From Desulfobacteraceae bacterium 4572_19 (lineage in GTDB: Bacteria; Desulfobacterota; Desulfobacteria; Desulfobacterales; NBLS01): a DNA stretch of 9,496 nucleotides. The position numbers and the translations under genes were made by a program. This document shows positions 1 through 4,993 of the stretch, in pieces (within the stretch, counting starts at the first letter, position 1; the number at the start of each line of letters is the position of its first letter). Location: assembly GCA_002084385.1 (NCBI GenBank), contig NBLS01000115.1, forward strand, positions 1 to 9,496, written 5' to 3'. The notes below the pieces were generated by a model. It ran no database searches and was not told the DNA's origin. It saw only the letters and a list, made by a program, of their open reading frames with translations.

Positions 1-470
1 CTCACCTCGAATGTAAGATTTAACCCTTTTCCATCATTTTCAAGTAAATCCACAACTCTAAGGCTTTGTTCATTATGGCAAAAACTTTTAGAATATATTT
101 TTTTTAATATGGTTTCCCCACCATGTCCAAATGGCGTATGTCCAAGATCGTGCCCTAATGCAATAGCTTCTGTAAGATCTTCATTAAGATGCATTGCTCT
201 TGCGATGGTTCTTGCAATTTCAGAAACTTCAAGCGTATGGGTTAACCGTGTTCTATAATGGTCGCCAAGTGGAGATAAAAAAACCTGAGTTTTGTGTTTT
301 AACCGCCTGAAAGCATTAGAATAAACAATTCTATCTCTATCTATCTGAAATGCAGTACGAACATCACAAGGAGGATCTTGCTTTAAACGTCCTTTTGACT
401 TAGAGCTTAAACATCCAAAAGGCGACATAAAACTTTGTTCCCGTTTTTCAAACTCTTCTCGAATTAGCAT
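1..470 (-). CDS. dgt: dGTPase-like HD-domain deoxynucleoside triphosphate triphosphohydrolase, N-terminal part (runs off left edge)
   Basis: The 156 codons visible start at ATG 468-470 ([12 protein letters not shown]...) and stay open to the left edge, so the C-terminus is outside the window. Family members hydrolyse dNTPs to deoxynucleosides plus tripolyphosphate in the cytoplasm and are thought to balance dNTP pools. Visible family landmarks are a [21 protein letters not shown] stretch near residues 44-64, a [13 protein letters not shown] segment with the first metal-ligand His at 78, and the HD pair at His107-Asp108 followed by [11 protein letters not shown]. Together these give the H...HD signature of the HD superfamily. 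The N-terminus matches the usual start of the dGTPase-like subfamily, which supports this ATG even though no clear Shine-Dalgarno lies upstream. A perfect 7-bp hairpin sits 12 bases before the ATG. The gene is separated from the upstream tRNA-fMet, transcribed in the same direction, by an intrinsic terminator, so it needs its own promoter. A weak candidate, TTGTTT then 17 bases then TATTTG, lies at about 510-540. No disruption is visible here. Confidence 0.93.
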   Translation of the reverse strand, partial: MLIREEFEKREQSFMSPFGCLSSKSKGRLKQDPPCDVRTAFQIDRDRIVYSNAFRRLKHKTQVFLSPLGDHYRTRLTHTLEVSEIARTIARAMHLNEDLTEAIALGHDLGHTPFGHGGETILKKIYSKSFCHNEQSLRVVDLLENDGKGLNLTFEV

Positions 471-481
471 AATATTAAACT

Positions 482-501
482 TTCACTTATTTTCAAGTGA
501 A
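482..501 (-). promoter_or_regulatory. Small hairpin in the 5' leader of the dGTPase-like gene
   Basis: TTCACTT (482-488) and AAGTGAA (495-501) form a perfect 7-bp inverted repeat with a 6-base loop, ending 12 bases upstream of the ATG at 470. It lies where a ribosome would bind, and no clear Shine-Dalgarno is visible between it and the start. It could be a DNA operator or an mRNA hairpin, or chance in AT-rich DNA. Only the repeat itself is seen directly. Confidence 0.35.
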
Positions 502-541
502 CCCTTACAAATAAATTTACCCTGAAATTTAAACAAGGTAC

Positions 542-576
542 AAAAAAAGGGCTTAGGAAAAAACTCCTAAACCCTT
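542..576 (-). terminator. Intrinsic terminator of tRNA-fMet
   Basis: Read on the minus strand, GGG-T-TTAGGA pairs with TCCTAA-G-CCC across a 6-base loop. This gives 9 pairs plus one mismatch, with possible A-T extension, followed at once by seven T (542-548). It lies 11 bases past the CCA end of tRNA-fMet, so it ends that transcript before the dGTPase-like gene. The plus-strand reading has only an interrupted T-rich tail and would be a weaker terminator. Confidence 0.88.
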
Positions 577-587
577 ATATTTATTTA

Positions 588-664
<77 letters not shown>

Positions 665-677
665 ACAGATAAAAAGA

Positions 678-706
678 CTTCTACTTGTTTAGTAAACCTA
701 TGTCAA
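678..706 (-). promoter_or_regulatory. Sigma70-type promoter of tRNA-fMet
   Basis: On the minus strand a perfect -35 box TTGACA (706-701) is followed, after 17 bases, by TAGAAG (683-678), a 4-of-6 match to the -10 consensus. Initiation would fall near 671, about 7 bases before the mature tRNA 5' end at 664. A T-rich block lies upstream on the plus strand, which is A-rich on this strand and suits an UP element. Confidence 0.75.
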
Positions 707-762
707 GAGTTATTTTACTATTTTGTTATTTTTATTTTATTTTAATTTTTGTTATTTTTTAC
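707..762. promoter_or_regulatory. AT-rich spacer between the two divergent tRNA promoters (possible shared UP element)
   Basis: These 56 bases between the -35 boxes of tRNA-fMet and tRNA-Asn are almost pure A/T, with T-runs on the plus strand interrupted by single A or G bases. Such tracts upstream of stable-RNA promoters commonly bind the RNA polymerase alpha C-terminal domain. Because both promoters face away from it, the block could serve both. The composition is seen; the function is inferred. Confidence 0.5.
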
Positions 763-791
763 TTGACTTGCATAAAACCTTACTATATACA
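763..791 (+). promoter_or_regulatory. Sigma70-type promoter of tRNA-Asn
   Basis: TTGACT (763-768) and TATACA (786-791) are separated by an ideal 17 bases. Initiation would lie near 798, leaving a leader of about 20 bases before the tRNA at 818. Each box is one or two bases from consensus. Confidence 0.78.
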
Positions 792-817
792 GCAGATGTC
801 TTTGAGAAAAAGGCTGT

Positions 818-893
818 TCCCCAGTAGCTCAGTTGGCAGAGCGAGTGGCTGTTAACCACTAAGTCCGCGGTTCAAGTCCGTGCTGGGGAGCCA
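818..893 (+). tRNA. tRNA-Asn (GUU)
   Basis: This is a complete 76-base cloverleaf with encoded CCA at 891-893. The acceptor stem is TCCCCAG/CTGGGGA with discriminator G. The D arm is AGCTCAGTTGGCAGAGC-like. The anticodon loop CTGTTAA carries GUU at 851-853, and the T arm has the usual TTCAAGT loop. It forms a single-gene unit between its own promoter (763-791) and the strong terminator at 932-964. Confidence 0.97.
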
Positions 894-931
894 CTGAAAT
901 TATCCGCAAATAAAAAAGCGGTTGTTATTAT

Positions 932-964
932 AAAAAGCCTTGGGAGTTTCTCCCAAGGCTTTTT
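932..964 (+). terminator. Strong bidirectional intrinsic terminator after tRNA-Asn
   Basis: AAAAAGCCTTGGGA and TCCCAAGGCTTTTT make a perfect 14-bp stem around the 5-base loop GTTTC. On the plus strand the T-run at 960-964 follows the GC-rich part, ending the tRNA-Asn transcript about 40 bases past its 3' end. The symmetric A-run means it would also stop any minus-strand transcript arriving from the transporter gene that ends at 1325. Confidence 0.92.
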
Positions 965-1049
965 GTATTTTGTGGACATCTTACCACCCTTCCCTAATCT
1001 TTATGTTAAAAACAGAAATTAAATTTAATGATGGATTTTGCTTAATAAG

Positions 1050-1078
1050 GCATTCCCACGCAAAGCGTAAGAACAAGA
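1050..1078. repeat. Degenerate dispersed palindrome (GCATTCCCACGC type)
   Basis: GCATTCCCACGC, three bases, then GCGTAAGAACAAGAG. The arms TTCCCACGC and GCGTAAGAA pair at 7 of 9 positions; a perfect copy would read GCGTGGGAA. From memory, palindromes of the form CATTCCCACGC-n-GCGTGGGAAC are dispersed in many copies in intergenic DNA of various Gram-negative genomes, and this looks like a decayed member. Copy number cannot be judged from one window. Confidence 0.5.
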
Positions 1079-1123
1079 GATGAGAAAATACCTATTCTAA
1101 CATTTACTTATAGCTCAATTCAT

Positions 1124-1227
1124 ATGACTTGATCACATTTTTCACGCTTACCTTATTGAAAATACGTAGTTGACACACCCTATGATTAATATCAAGTCAT
1201 GTTGATTATGCTATAGGATTCATCAAC
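1124..1227. repeat. Cluster of nested inverted repeats
   Basis: ATGACTTGAT (1124-1133) and ATCAAGTCAT (1191-1200) form a perfect 10-bp inverted repeat 57 bases apart. GTTGA (1169-1173) is mirrored by TCAAC (1223-1227), with partly matching sequence inside (CCTATG against CTATAGG). GTTGAT (1201-1206) is also mirrored by ATCAAC (1222-1227). The arms overlap and could give alternative folds in DNA or RNA. No known element or RNA family is recognised. Confidence 0.45.
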
Positions 1228-1251
1228 TCCGGCTCTCAACACGCAATAAAT

Positions 1252-1310
1252 ACAATTTATTGTTTTGTGAACCCTAAACTACAATTTATTGTTTGGGGAA
1301 ACCCTATACT
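1252..1310. repeat. Two tandem copies of a 29/30-base unit
   Basis: Both copies begin ACAATTTATTGTTT and continue with a G-rich then ACCCTA part (1252-1280 and 1281-1310). They differ by one inserted base and a few substitutions. Each copy contains ACAAT-TT-ATTGT, a 5-bp-arm dyad, so two dyads sit 29 bases apart. In addition, CCCTAAAC (1272-1279) pairs with GTTTGGGG (1291-1298) with one T-G pair, making an 8-bp hairpin across the boundary. This lies 15 bases past the stop of the transporter gene and could fold in its 3' untranslated RNA, but no T-run follows on either strand. Confidence 0.6.
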
Positions 1311-1324
1311 TGAAAAAGATTTCG

Positions 1325-2365
1325 TTATGATGCCTGTATCTTTTTTAAACGTTGTTTTAAAATAAAAGTTAATACGATACCTAAAACTAACAAACCTGCA
1401 GCAGTATAAAATGAAGAGCTAAAAGATTCGGTAGTAACTTTAAGCATTTGAGATAACCGACTCATAAAAAAACCACCAACGCCCCATGCTGTAAATACTA
1501 TGCCATAATTAGTTCCGAAATTTTTAAGTCCCCAGAGGTCTTTAGTAAAAGATGGAAAGATAGAAAGGTTTGTACCATAATTAAAACCAATAAAAGTAGC
1601 CAGTAAAACTAATATTGCAGGAGCAGTAGCAGTACCCATAATTGAAACTGCAAGTAACATTAAAATTGCCTGGAATAACAACATTGCTATTAATGTATTA
1701 CTTCTACCAATTTTATCAGATAACACTCCCGCAGTAATACGACCGCCTGCATTTCCAATAGCCATAATTGCAACTACCACAAAGGCATATTCACCCAAGC
1801 TACTCTTTGCCATACCGGCAACACTGCCGATAACCATTAACCCGGCACCGGCACCAATCGCATAAATAAACCACAACAGGTAAAACTCTAAAGATGCAAA
1901 CAGTTTCATAGGATTTACATCATTATTTGCCGGAACAGAATTATTATTTGAACTGCCTGTTTTAAGGCTGTTATTTTCTGAGCTTTCAGGAACGTAACCA
2001 TCAGGAGGATTTACTAATAGCATTGAGAGTGCACATACTATTAATATAAAGGTGATTCCAAAAAACAGCATTGCACTTTGCAACCCCCAGATACCCAGTA
2101 AATATTTTGATAATGGTGCAATATATACTGAAGCCAAACCAAACCCGGAAACCACTAAACCTGCGATAAGCCCTGTTTTATTTGCAGGAAACCACTTTAG
2201 TGCTGGTGGTGTTGCAGCTGAGTATCCAAAACCTATTCCAGTTCCGGCTAACACTGATTCCATAATTGCGTTTTTAAAAATACTCCAGGTATATAAAATA
2301 CCCAAAGCCAAATTGATTCCAATTCCTGCAAATGTTACCGTCCAACCTCTGTTTTGTCCTTGCAT
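1325..2365 (-). CDS. OFA-family (oxalate/formate-type) MFS transporter with an internal deletion
   Basis: This is a 346-residue polytopic membrane protein of the major facilitator superfamily. The N-terminal segment NRGWTVTFAGIGINLALGILYTWSIFK is typical of the OFA family, which exchanges or imports small carboxylates such as oxalate and formate; the real substrate is unknown. Normal members have 12 membrane helices and roughly 400 or more residues. Here residue 36-37 (AIMES) runs straight into VLAGTGIGFGYSAATPPALKWF, a motif normally found about 65 residues later. Helices 2 and 3 and the intervening DRxG-type loop are therefore missing, in frame. The rest is well conserved: FPANKTGLIAG, GLASVYIAPL, a hydrophilic Asn/Ser-rich central loop near residues 127-151, then GNAGGRITAGVLSDKIGR and a Lys/Arg-rich C-terminus. 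The start at 2363-2365 has a weak GGGGT ribosome site. The protein as written is unlikely to transport. It sits 3' of the operon with its own 248-base upstream spacer. Confidence 0.85.
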   Translation of the reverse strand: MQGQNRGWTVTFAGIGINLALGILYTWSIFKNAIMESVLAGTGIGFGYSAATPPALKWFPANKTGLIAGLVVSGFGLASVYIAPLSKYLLGIWGLQSAMLFFGITFILIVCALSMLLVNPPDGYVPESSENNSLKTGSSNNNSVPANNDVNPMKLFASLEFYLLWFIYAIGAGAGLMVIGSVAGMAKSSLGEYAFVVVAIMAIGNAGGRITAGVLSDKIGRSNTLIAMLLFQAILMLLAVSIMGTATAPAILVLLATFIGFNYGTNLSIFPSFTKDLWGLKNFGTNYGIVFTAWGVGGFFMSRLSQMLKVTTESFSSSFYTAAGLLVLGIVLTFILKQRLKKIQAS

Positions 2366-2407
2366 TTTTTACCCCATTTTTTTTTGGTATTCAGTTAAAC
2401 CACAGAT

Positions 2408-2501
2408 TGTTAAATAATTAATTTCGCAAGATATAGCAAGGAAACCATACCATAATAGTAATATACTGCAACGAGTACTAAGTGAAATTAATTATGTAAC
2501 A
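2408..2501. repeat. 94-base element bounded by 18-bp inverted repeats
   Basis: The segment 2408-2425 (TGTTAAATAATTAATTTC) and the reverse complement of 2484-2501 match at 17 of 18 positions, including a perfect 12-bp core (ATAATTAATTTC / GAAATTAATTAT). They enclose 58 bases with no reading frame. The element lies 42 bases upstream of the transporter start. It could be a cruciform or operator, an mRNA leader structure for that gene, or a MITE-like remnant. No flanking target duplication is visible. Confidence 0.6.
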
Positions 2502-2613
2502 CTTTATACACCAAGCATCACACACCATACAATTGTTCAAACATTTCAATTACTCTTATTTCATACATAAATAATGGTTTTATGTAAATAAAAAAATATT
2601 TTATCTATATTTC

Positions 2614-3072
2614 TTATGTCAGTTCTTCCAAATTAGCAAAAAAATCTAATGCCTCAGGATTTTTTATTGCGTCTTTATTTGTTACCAATTGGTTACTAAT
2701 AACTTTTTTAACGGCAATTTCAACTTTTTTCATGGTGTGGGTGTATGGGATATCCGGTACAGAGATAATTTTTGCAGGTACATGGCGTGGGGAGGCATTG
2801 GTTTTTATGCTAGTTTTAATCTTTGCAATCATTTTGTCGGTTAGATTTAATTTGTTTTTTAGCTTTACAAACAAGATAATTCTTACGTCATTTTGCCAAT
2901 TTTGCCCTATAACAATACTGTCTTCTATCTCTTCTATCAATTCGACTTGCCGATATATTTCTGCCGTACCTATGCGGACACCCCCGGGATTTAGCGTTGT
3001 ATCAGAACGTCCATAAATAGTTACCCCACCATGATCATTGATTTCAATAAAATCTCCGTGTCTCCAGATGGG
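2614..3072 (-). CDS. aacS: Acetoacetyl-CoA synthetase, C-terminal fragment (frame-shifted from its N-terminal part)
   Basis: This is the C-terminal continuation of the gene at 3021-4256, in another frame. Homology starts at about 3072 with IWRHGDFIEINDHGGV. It continues with YGRSDTTLNPGGVRIGTAEIYRQVE (the A8 hinge and nucleotide-binding region), NDVRIILFVKL, ASPRHVPAKII and IPYTHTMKKVEIAVKKVI, where the A10 catalytic lysine lies, and ends NPEALDFFANLEEL, the usual C-terminus of this family. A gene caller forced to pick a start would use TTG at 2938-2940, giving 108 residues, but the true domain starts earlier. Relative to full-length acetoacetyl-CoA synthetases, about 65 residues are absent between this part and the upstream fragment, including the RGE and GELVC...MP..FWND region. 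No convincing terminator follows; only an A/T-only hairpin lies near 2564-2586. Confidence 0.88.
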   Translation of the reverse strand, partial: PIWRHGDFIEINDHGGVTIYGRSDTTLNPGGVRIGTAEIYRQVELIEEIEDSIVIGQNWQNDVRIILFVKLKNKLNLTDKMIAKIKTSIKTNASPRHVPAKIISVPDIPYTHTMKKVEIAVKKVISNQLVTNKDAIKNPEALDFFANLEELT

Positions 3073-4256
3073 CTGTAAGGATTTCCAAGGGCAAAACAGC
3101 CGTTTAAATCTGAGCCACCGGATATGGATGCAAGCTGTAGATCTTTTTTAATATTATTGTAAACATACTCAAAATTTTCAATTGATAACGGGGAACCTGT
3201 GGAAAGTATTGTTTTAAGTGGTGAAAGGTCATATTTTTCACCAGGTTTTGCACCGGTGTTTTGTAATGCTGAAATATAGCCTGCACTTGTTCCGAATACA
3301 GTTATCTTCTCATCTTGAGCCATTTCCCAGAGGGAATCCGGCTCAGGATACATGGGGTTGCCATCGTAAAGTACGATTGTAGCACCAACGCCAAGGGAGC
3401 TTACAAGCCAATTCCACATCATCCAACCACATGATGTAAAGTAAAAAATATTATCTTCCCGTTTTAAATCCGTGTGAAGAATTAACTCTTTCAAGTGATT
3501 AATAAGGATACCGCCGGAACTTTGCACCATACATTTGGGAAGACCCGTGGTTCCTGATGAATACATGATATACAAAGGGTGGTTAAAAGGCAATTGCTCA
3601 AATTTAATTTCAAGGTCTGATTTATTAGACTGGAAATCTTTAAGATGTATGGCATTTGGAATAATACTTATATCAAAAGATTTTTCTGTGTATGGTACCA
3701 CAACAACCTTTTCTATGGATGGAAGTTGCCGGAGGATATCGGAGATTTTTTTTAGAGAGTCTATTTTTTTACCTTTGAAATAATATCCATTAGCTGTAAA
3801 AAGAATTTTAGGTTTTGTCTGGCCAAATCTATCGAGAACACCTTTAATGCCAAAATTATTATCTTTAAAGCGTAAAAGATTTTCCGCAAAATTAAGGCGT
3901 GCACCTGAAAACCATTTTGTACCCGTTGTTTTTTCTTTATATGTATTTTCGTCAGTTTTATCGTTTTGGATGTTGTTATTTGCAGGTTTATTAGGCTTGG
4001 GCATCTCTGTTTTGATCAGTCTGGCTCCTGCCATAGAGAGGCTATCTATAACTTCTGAATGGGGAACAGAGTATTTTATATTTCCAAAATCCCACATGGT
4101 TTCCCAAAAATCCGGGATATTTTCAACTGACCACTGGTAAAGTGATGTATAATCGTCATAGTTTTTACTATATTTATCATTAACGATTTTTATGAATTTC
4201 TTCATATTGGAATTATCAATTCTTTTCTTGGAAGGTTTCCACAAAATGTTTTTCAT
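3021..4256 (-). CDS. aacS: Acetoacetyl-CoA synthetase, N-terminal fragment with internal deletion
   Basis: This is an adenylate-forming enzyme that activates acetoacetate with ATP and CoA, linking ketone-body or polyhydroxybutyrate carbon to acetyl-CoA metabolism. The chosen start is ATG 4254-4256 (MKNILWKPSKKRI), because AAAGGA sits 6-7 bases upstream and the family begins this way; an upstream ATG at 4283 lacks a ribosome site. Landmarks are the ACS-type N-terminus (YQWSVENIPDFWETMWDFG), ARLNFAENLL, the P-loop YSSGTTGLPK near residues 232-241, FYFTSCGWMMWNW and ASISGGSDLNGCFALGNP. Near residue 133 LLRFKDN runs directly into NFGIKGVLDRFG, dropping about 70 residues in frame. After LGNP (about 3080) a second block is lost and the frame shifts, ending in 16 or so nonsense residues before the stop. 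A polar insert rich in Lys, Asn and Thr precedes KWFSGARLNFAEN. The gene is almost certainly non-functional as written. Confidence 0.9.
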   Translation of the reverse strand: MKNILWKPSKKRIDNSNMKKFIKIVNDKYSKNYDDYTSLYQWSVENIPDFWETMWDFGNIKYSVPHSEVIDSLSMAGARLIKTEMPKPNKPANNNIQNDKTDENTYKEKTTGTKWFSGARLNFAENLLRFKDNNFGIKGVLDRFGQTKPKILFTANGYYFKGKKIDSLKKISDILRQLPSIEKVVVVPYTEKSFDISIIPNAIHLKDFQSNKSDLEIKFEQLPFNHPLYIMYSSGTTGLPKCMVQSSGGILINHLKELILHTDLKREDNIFYFTSCGWMMWNWLVSSLGVGATIVLYDGNPMYPEPDSLWEMAQDEKITVFGTSAGYISALQNTGAKPGEKYDLSPLKTILSTGSPLSIENFEYVYNNIKKDLQLASISGGSDLNGCFALGNPYSPSGDTEILLKSMIMVG

Positions 4257-4279
4257 AGTAATTCCTTTCGTATAACTTG

Positions 4280-4636
4280 TCATGGCGGATAATACGCCAC
4301 AATAAAAAATAAAAATCTTTGTAGTATAGTTTTTCTATGGACTTTCGTATAACCGCCACGATTAAAATAAATACCCCAATCTCGTAGATATAAACAAAAT
4401 ATTTTTTTTCCATTTTCTTTTGTATGTTTAAAACTACAGGAAAGTTCTATATCTCCATTACCATCAGGATAAGCATAATTATTGACATTAACAAATAGTT
4501 CTTCAAGTACAAGATCGAATTTTGTAAATAATTCAACAGGTATGTTCATGGAATTTGCGTATTTATGCACAAATTCCATTGCTTCTTTCATATGATTTGC
4601 ATCTATCGGGATATTTAATAAAAGTTTCTTTGTCAC
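4280..4636 (-). CDS. RsbW-like anti-sigma factor / serine kinase (HATPase_c), C-terminus disrupted
   Basis: This is a cytoplasmic GHKL-type ATPase of the RsbW/SpoIIAB kind, which phosphorylates a STAS antagonist and, in classic systems, binds a sigma factor. It starts with GTG at 4634-4636; AGGA lies 9 bases upstream. The N-box is clear: LEELFVNVNNYAYPDG with Glu46 and Asn50, the same spacing as B. subtilis RsbW. The G1 box is RDWGIYFN with Asp86 and Gly88. After Asn92 the expected glycine-rich lid (GGLGI...) is gone. Residues 93-118 do not resemble the family, while the +1 frame reads VIRKSIEKLYYKD, which looks like the normal end of the last helix and strands. So roughly 25-30 residues and the frame appear lost near 4358. 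ATP binding would be impaired as written. It follows the STAS gene by 26 bases, the usual kinase/antagonist pairing. The stop overlaps an ATGA just upstream of the acetoacetyl-CoA synthetase start. Confidence 0.8.
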   Translation of the reverse strand: MTKKLLLNIPIDANHMKEAMEFVHKYANSMNIPVELFTKFDLVLEELFVNVNNYAYPDGNGDIELSCSFKHTKENGKKIFCLYLRDWGIYFNRGGYTKVHRKTILQRFLFFIVAYYPP

Positions 4637-4662
4637 AATTTATTATCCTATAATGTAACCAT

Positions 4663-4989
4663 TTATTTTGCAATATCATCAAATGTCGGAACTATAGTAA
4701 ACATAGATTGAAAACCTGAAATACGAAAAACTTCTTCAACCATGCCGGAAAGCCCACAAAAACGTAGGTTACCACCCAGAGCTTTAAGTTTTTTTGCTGA
4801 TGTGAGAACACTCCTTAATCCTGCCGAACTAATATATTCCAAGTTTTCAAGATTTACTACCAAATCAATATCACCTTTTTCTGCTAATTCTATGCAGGCA
4901 CTTTCAAATTCAGGGGCAGTAACAGCGTCCATTCTACCTTCAACAGAAACCAATACGCAAGAATCTTTTTGCTCATTACTAATTTTCAT
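4663..4989 (-). CDS. STAS-domain anti-anti-sigma factor (RsbV/SpoIIAA-like)
   Basis: This is a 108-residue single-domain cytoplasmic protein of normal length. It opens with an antiparallel strand pair (CVLVSVEGRMDAVTAPEFE), has the central strand DLVVNLENLEYISSAGLR and ends in a helix-strand tail (GMVEEVFRISGFQSMFTIVPTFDDIAK), the classic STAS order. Ser55 in YISSAGLR aligns with the phosphorylated serine of SpoIIAA; Ser54 replaces the usual Asp before it. The family acts by binding the partner kinase when unphosphorylated; the PP2C phosphatase upstream would reactivate it. AAGGAG lies 9 bases before the ATG, inside the last codons of the phosphatase gene, whose stop is only 4 bases away. Translational coupling and matched expression are therefore likely. 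This gene looks intact. Confidence 0.93.
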   Translation of the reverse strand: MKISNEQKDSCVLVSVEGRMDAVTAPEFESACIELAEKGDIDLVVNLENLEYISSAGLRSVLTSAKKLKALGGNLRFCGLSGMVEEVFRISGFQSMFTIVPTFDDIAK

Positions 4990-4993
4990 TTTA

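Larger units (their letters stand above)
965..1324. other. 360-base intergenic stretch with repeats and no gene
   Basis: No convincing open reading frame on either strand was found between the tRNA-Asn terminator and the end of the OFA transporter gene. What it does hold is a degenerate palindromic repeat (1050-1078), a cluster of nested inverted repeats (1124-1227), an 8-bp inverted repeat CAATAAAT-aca-ATTTATTG (1244-1262), and two tandem copies of a roughly 29-base unit (1252-1310). Such a density suggests remnants of small mobile or repeat elements or a regulatory region, but no transposase trace is visible. Confidence 0.7.

Noticed and set aside
1252..1310. Two tandem repeats as a small CRISPR array
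   Set aside because: The units are directly adjacent with no spacer, only two copies exist, and no cas-like gene is present.
2052..2417. Plus-strand open frame of 121 codons
   Set aside because: It lies antisense to the transporter gene, its translation has no family resemblance, and it is explained by the codon bias of the real gene.
2564..2586. TACATAAA/TTTATGTA hairpin after the synthetase gene as a terminator
   Set aside because: The stem has a single G-C pair and no T-run follows on the minus strand, so it is too weak to call.
3847..4140. Plus-strand open frame with hydrophobic stretches
   Set aside because: It is antisense to the synthetase; the hydrophobicity reflects the complement of a Lys/Asn-rich coding segment, and no ribosome site precedes it.
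4216..4413. Separate minus-strand frame of 65 codons overlapping the kinase and synthetase genes
   Set aside because: It is not an independent gene. Only its middle (VIRKSIEKLYYKD) looks meaningful, as the displaced end of the kinase; the rest runs into the synthetase ribosome site and coding region.
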